This document shows, one piece after another, positions 63,120 through 64,000 of a stretch of DNA of 64,000 nt. How positions within the stretch are numbered: the stretch's first letter is position 1; every line of letters begins with the position of its first letter. The DNA is from Anthopleura xanthogrammica (Eukaryota; Cnidaria; Anthozoa; Actiniaria; Actiniidae): the NCBI GenBank assembly GCA_964019055.1, contig OZ025213.1:13499702-13563701 (forward strand), in the 5' to 3' direction. The notes below the pieces were generated by a model. It was not told where the DNA came from. It saw only the letters and a program-made list of their open reading frames with translations, and did not search any database. Made by a program: the position numbers and the translations under genes.

Positions 63120-64000
63120 TACGTTCATCCAATCTTGTTCTTGTGTACTGCACAGACTGACCAAAGCATTTCCATTCTCGCGTGGAATTTTCTATTCGCT
63201 AACATTATAACCTTTCTTATCTCTGCATTTTCAGACCGATATTTAACTGCAATGAAAGGATAATTAGTTTGATAATTAGTTAGTCTGCTACGATCTCGGT
63301 TACTCACTGCGCAAGTTAGACTTGATCGGCAAACGTCAACTAAAGCTAAGGACTGCCTCTTTTTATTGCTGTCCTCTGTGAAGCAATGTCCATTTTTGCA
63401 GGAGTGTCCAAGGTAGATTAAAATCGGAGCCGTTCTTGACTAACCACTCCAGTACTCTCCGCACCCTAGATTCTTTCCATACTCAGACGAGGCTGCAGTT
63501 GACGACGAGTAAATGGGGTTAGACAATTAGGACAATTAATACGGAAGGGATTTTGATACAAGGTTAACATGAGGTCTATACAGATTTTGCATGACTCTGG
63601 ATTGTCACGGCGCACGACATGTAAGGGAATCAAAGGCGAGAGTAATCAATCATATCATAGTGTCAAGGTCGCGTCACAGTACGGATTTATTGTCACGTCG
63701 ATGTAGTTACTCGATAATATTGCAGCATTCTGGAGCTTATCACGGCTTTTTTGTCGTGCGGCGATCAGTTCCTAGGAAATTGGGCCGTTAATAGACGAAT
63801 ATTACAATTCTTACCCGCTGGGACCGTTCAAAATTTACACATTACGAAGATTCCACAAAAATGCACTCCTCCACTGATGTTAAAAGTCGATGTTTCCGCC
63901 CTTCCGACAAAACGTCCGATTAAACGTCAACATTCTCGGCAAAATAGTCCGGAATTTTCTGGTTTGTTCACGCGCCAGGCCAGATATTCTGGCTGACAAT
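63120..64000. other. Non-coding or unresolved end of window
   Basis: No recognised repeat. A plus-strand frame ending at 63994-63996, with VDVSALPTKRPIKRQHSRQN in it, is open for 80 codons but has no family signature, and any partner exons would lie outside the window. Confidence 0.35.

Noticed and set aside
61059..63263. Ser/His/Ile-rich ORFs of up to 225 residues, on both strands
   Set aside because: Produced by the 40-bp minisatellite, which is open in all three plus frames; there is no splice or start context.

Overview
The window is animal nuclear DNA, not bacterial: every confident gene is split by GT-AG introns, most introns are 0.1-4 kb, and the space between exons is full of microsatellites, minisatellites, tRNA-derived SINEs and short inverted-repeat (MITE-like) elements. 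The gene content (FGF-type ligand, nicotinic-type Cys-loop receptor, Erg/Eag-type K+ channel, metazoan RAP1, a TSP1+ShKT protein) fits an early-branching metazoan. A cnidarian, most likely an anthozoan such as a sea anemone, is my best inference; the species is not proven by the sequence.

Layout. 1-2057 (+): 3' part of a secreted or matrix protein with TSP1 repeats and a C-terminal ShKT module; its 5' end lies outside the window. 2208-4887 (-): an FGF-family ligand converging on it, with the classic 104-bp middle FGF exon and an unusual 24-residue tandem-repeat tail; its 5' exon was not found. 5946-7820 (-): a five-exon, 199-residue protein I do not recognise. 8445-16035 (+): the shelterin subunit RAP1 (TERF2IP), 11 exons, 801 residues, head-to-head with the previous gene. 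16932-22862 (-): a nine-exon nicotinic-type Cys-loop receptor subunit, 440 residues. 22863-47386: about 24 kb with no gene I can prove, holding microsatellites, MITEs and several short ATG-led mini-exons. 47387-58971 (+): a KCNH (Erg/Eag-type) voltage-gated K+ channel, eight exons, 713 residues in my model, with no PAS domain seen. 58972-64000: repeats, dominated by a 1.9-kb 40-bp minisatellite with a 639-bp higher-order duplication.

The exon joins of the five multi-exon models were checked by hand for splice dinucleotides and reading-frame phase. All are consistent; the FGF model uses one weak donor. The genes do not form an operon or an obvious pathway. Two of them (the nicotinic-type receptor and the K+ channel) are excitability genes, RAP1 is a telomere protein, and FGF and TSP1/ShKT are extracellular. 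Several repeat families recur in introns of different genes, which is the main link between the loci.
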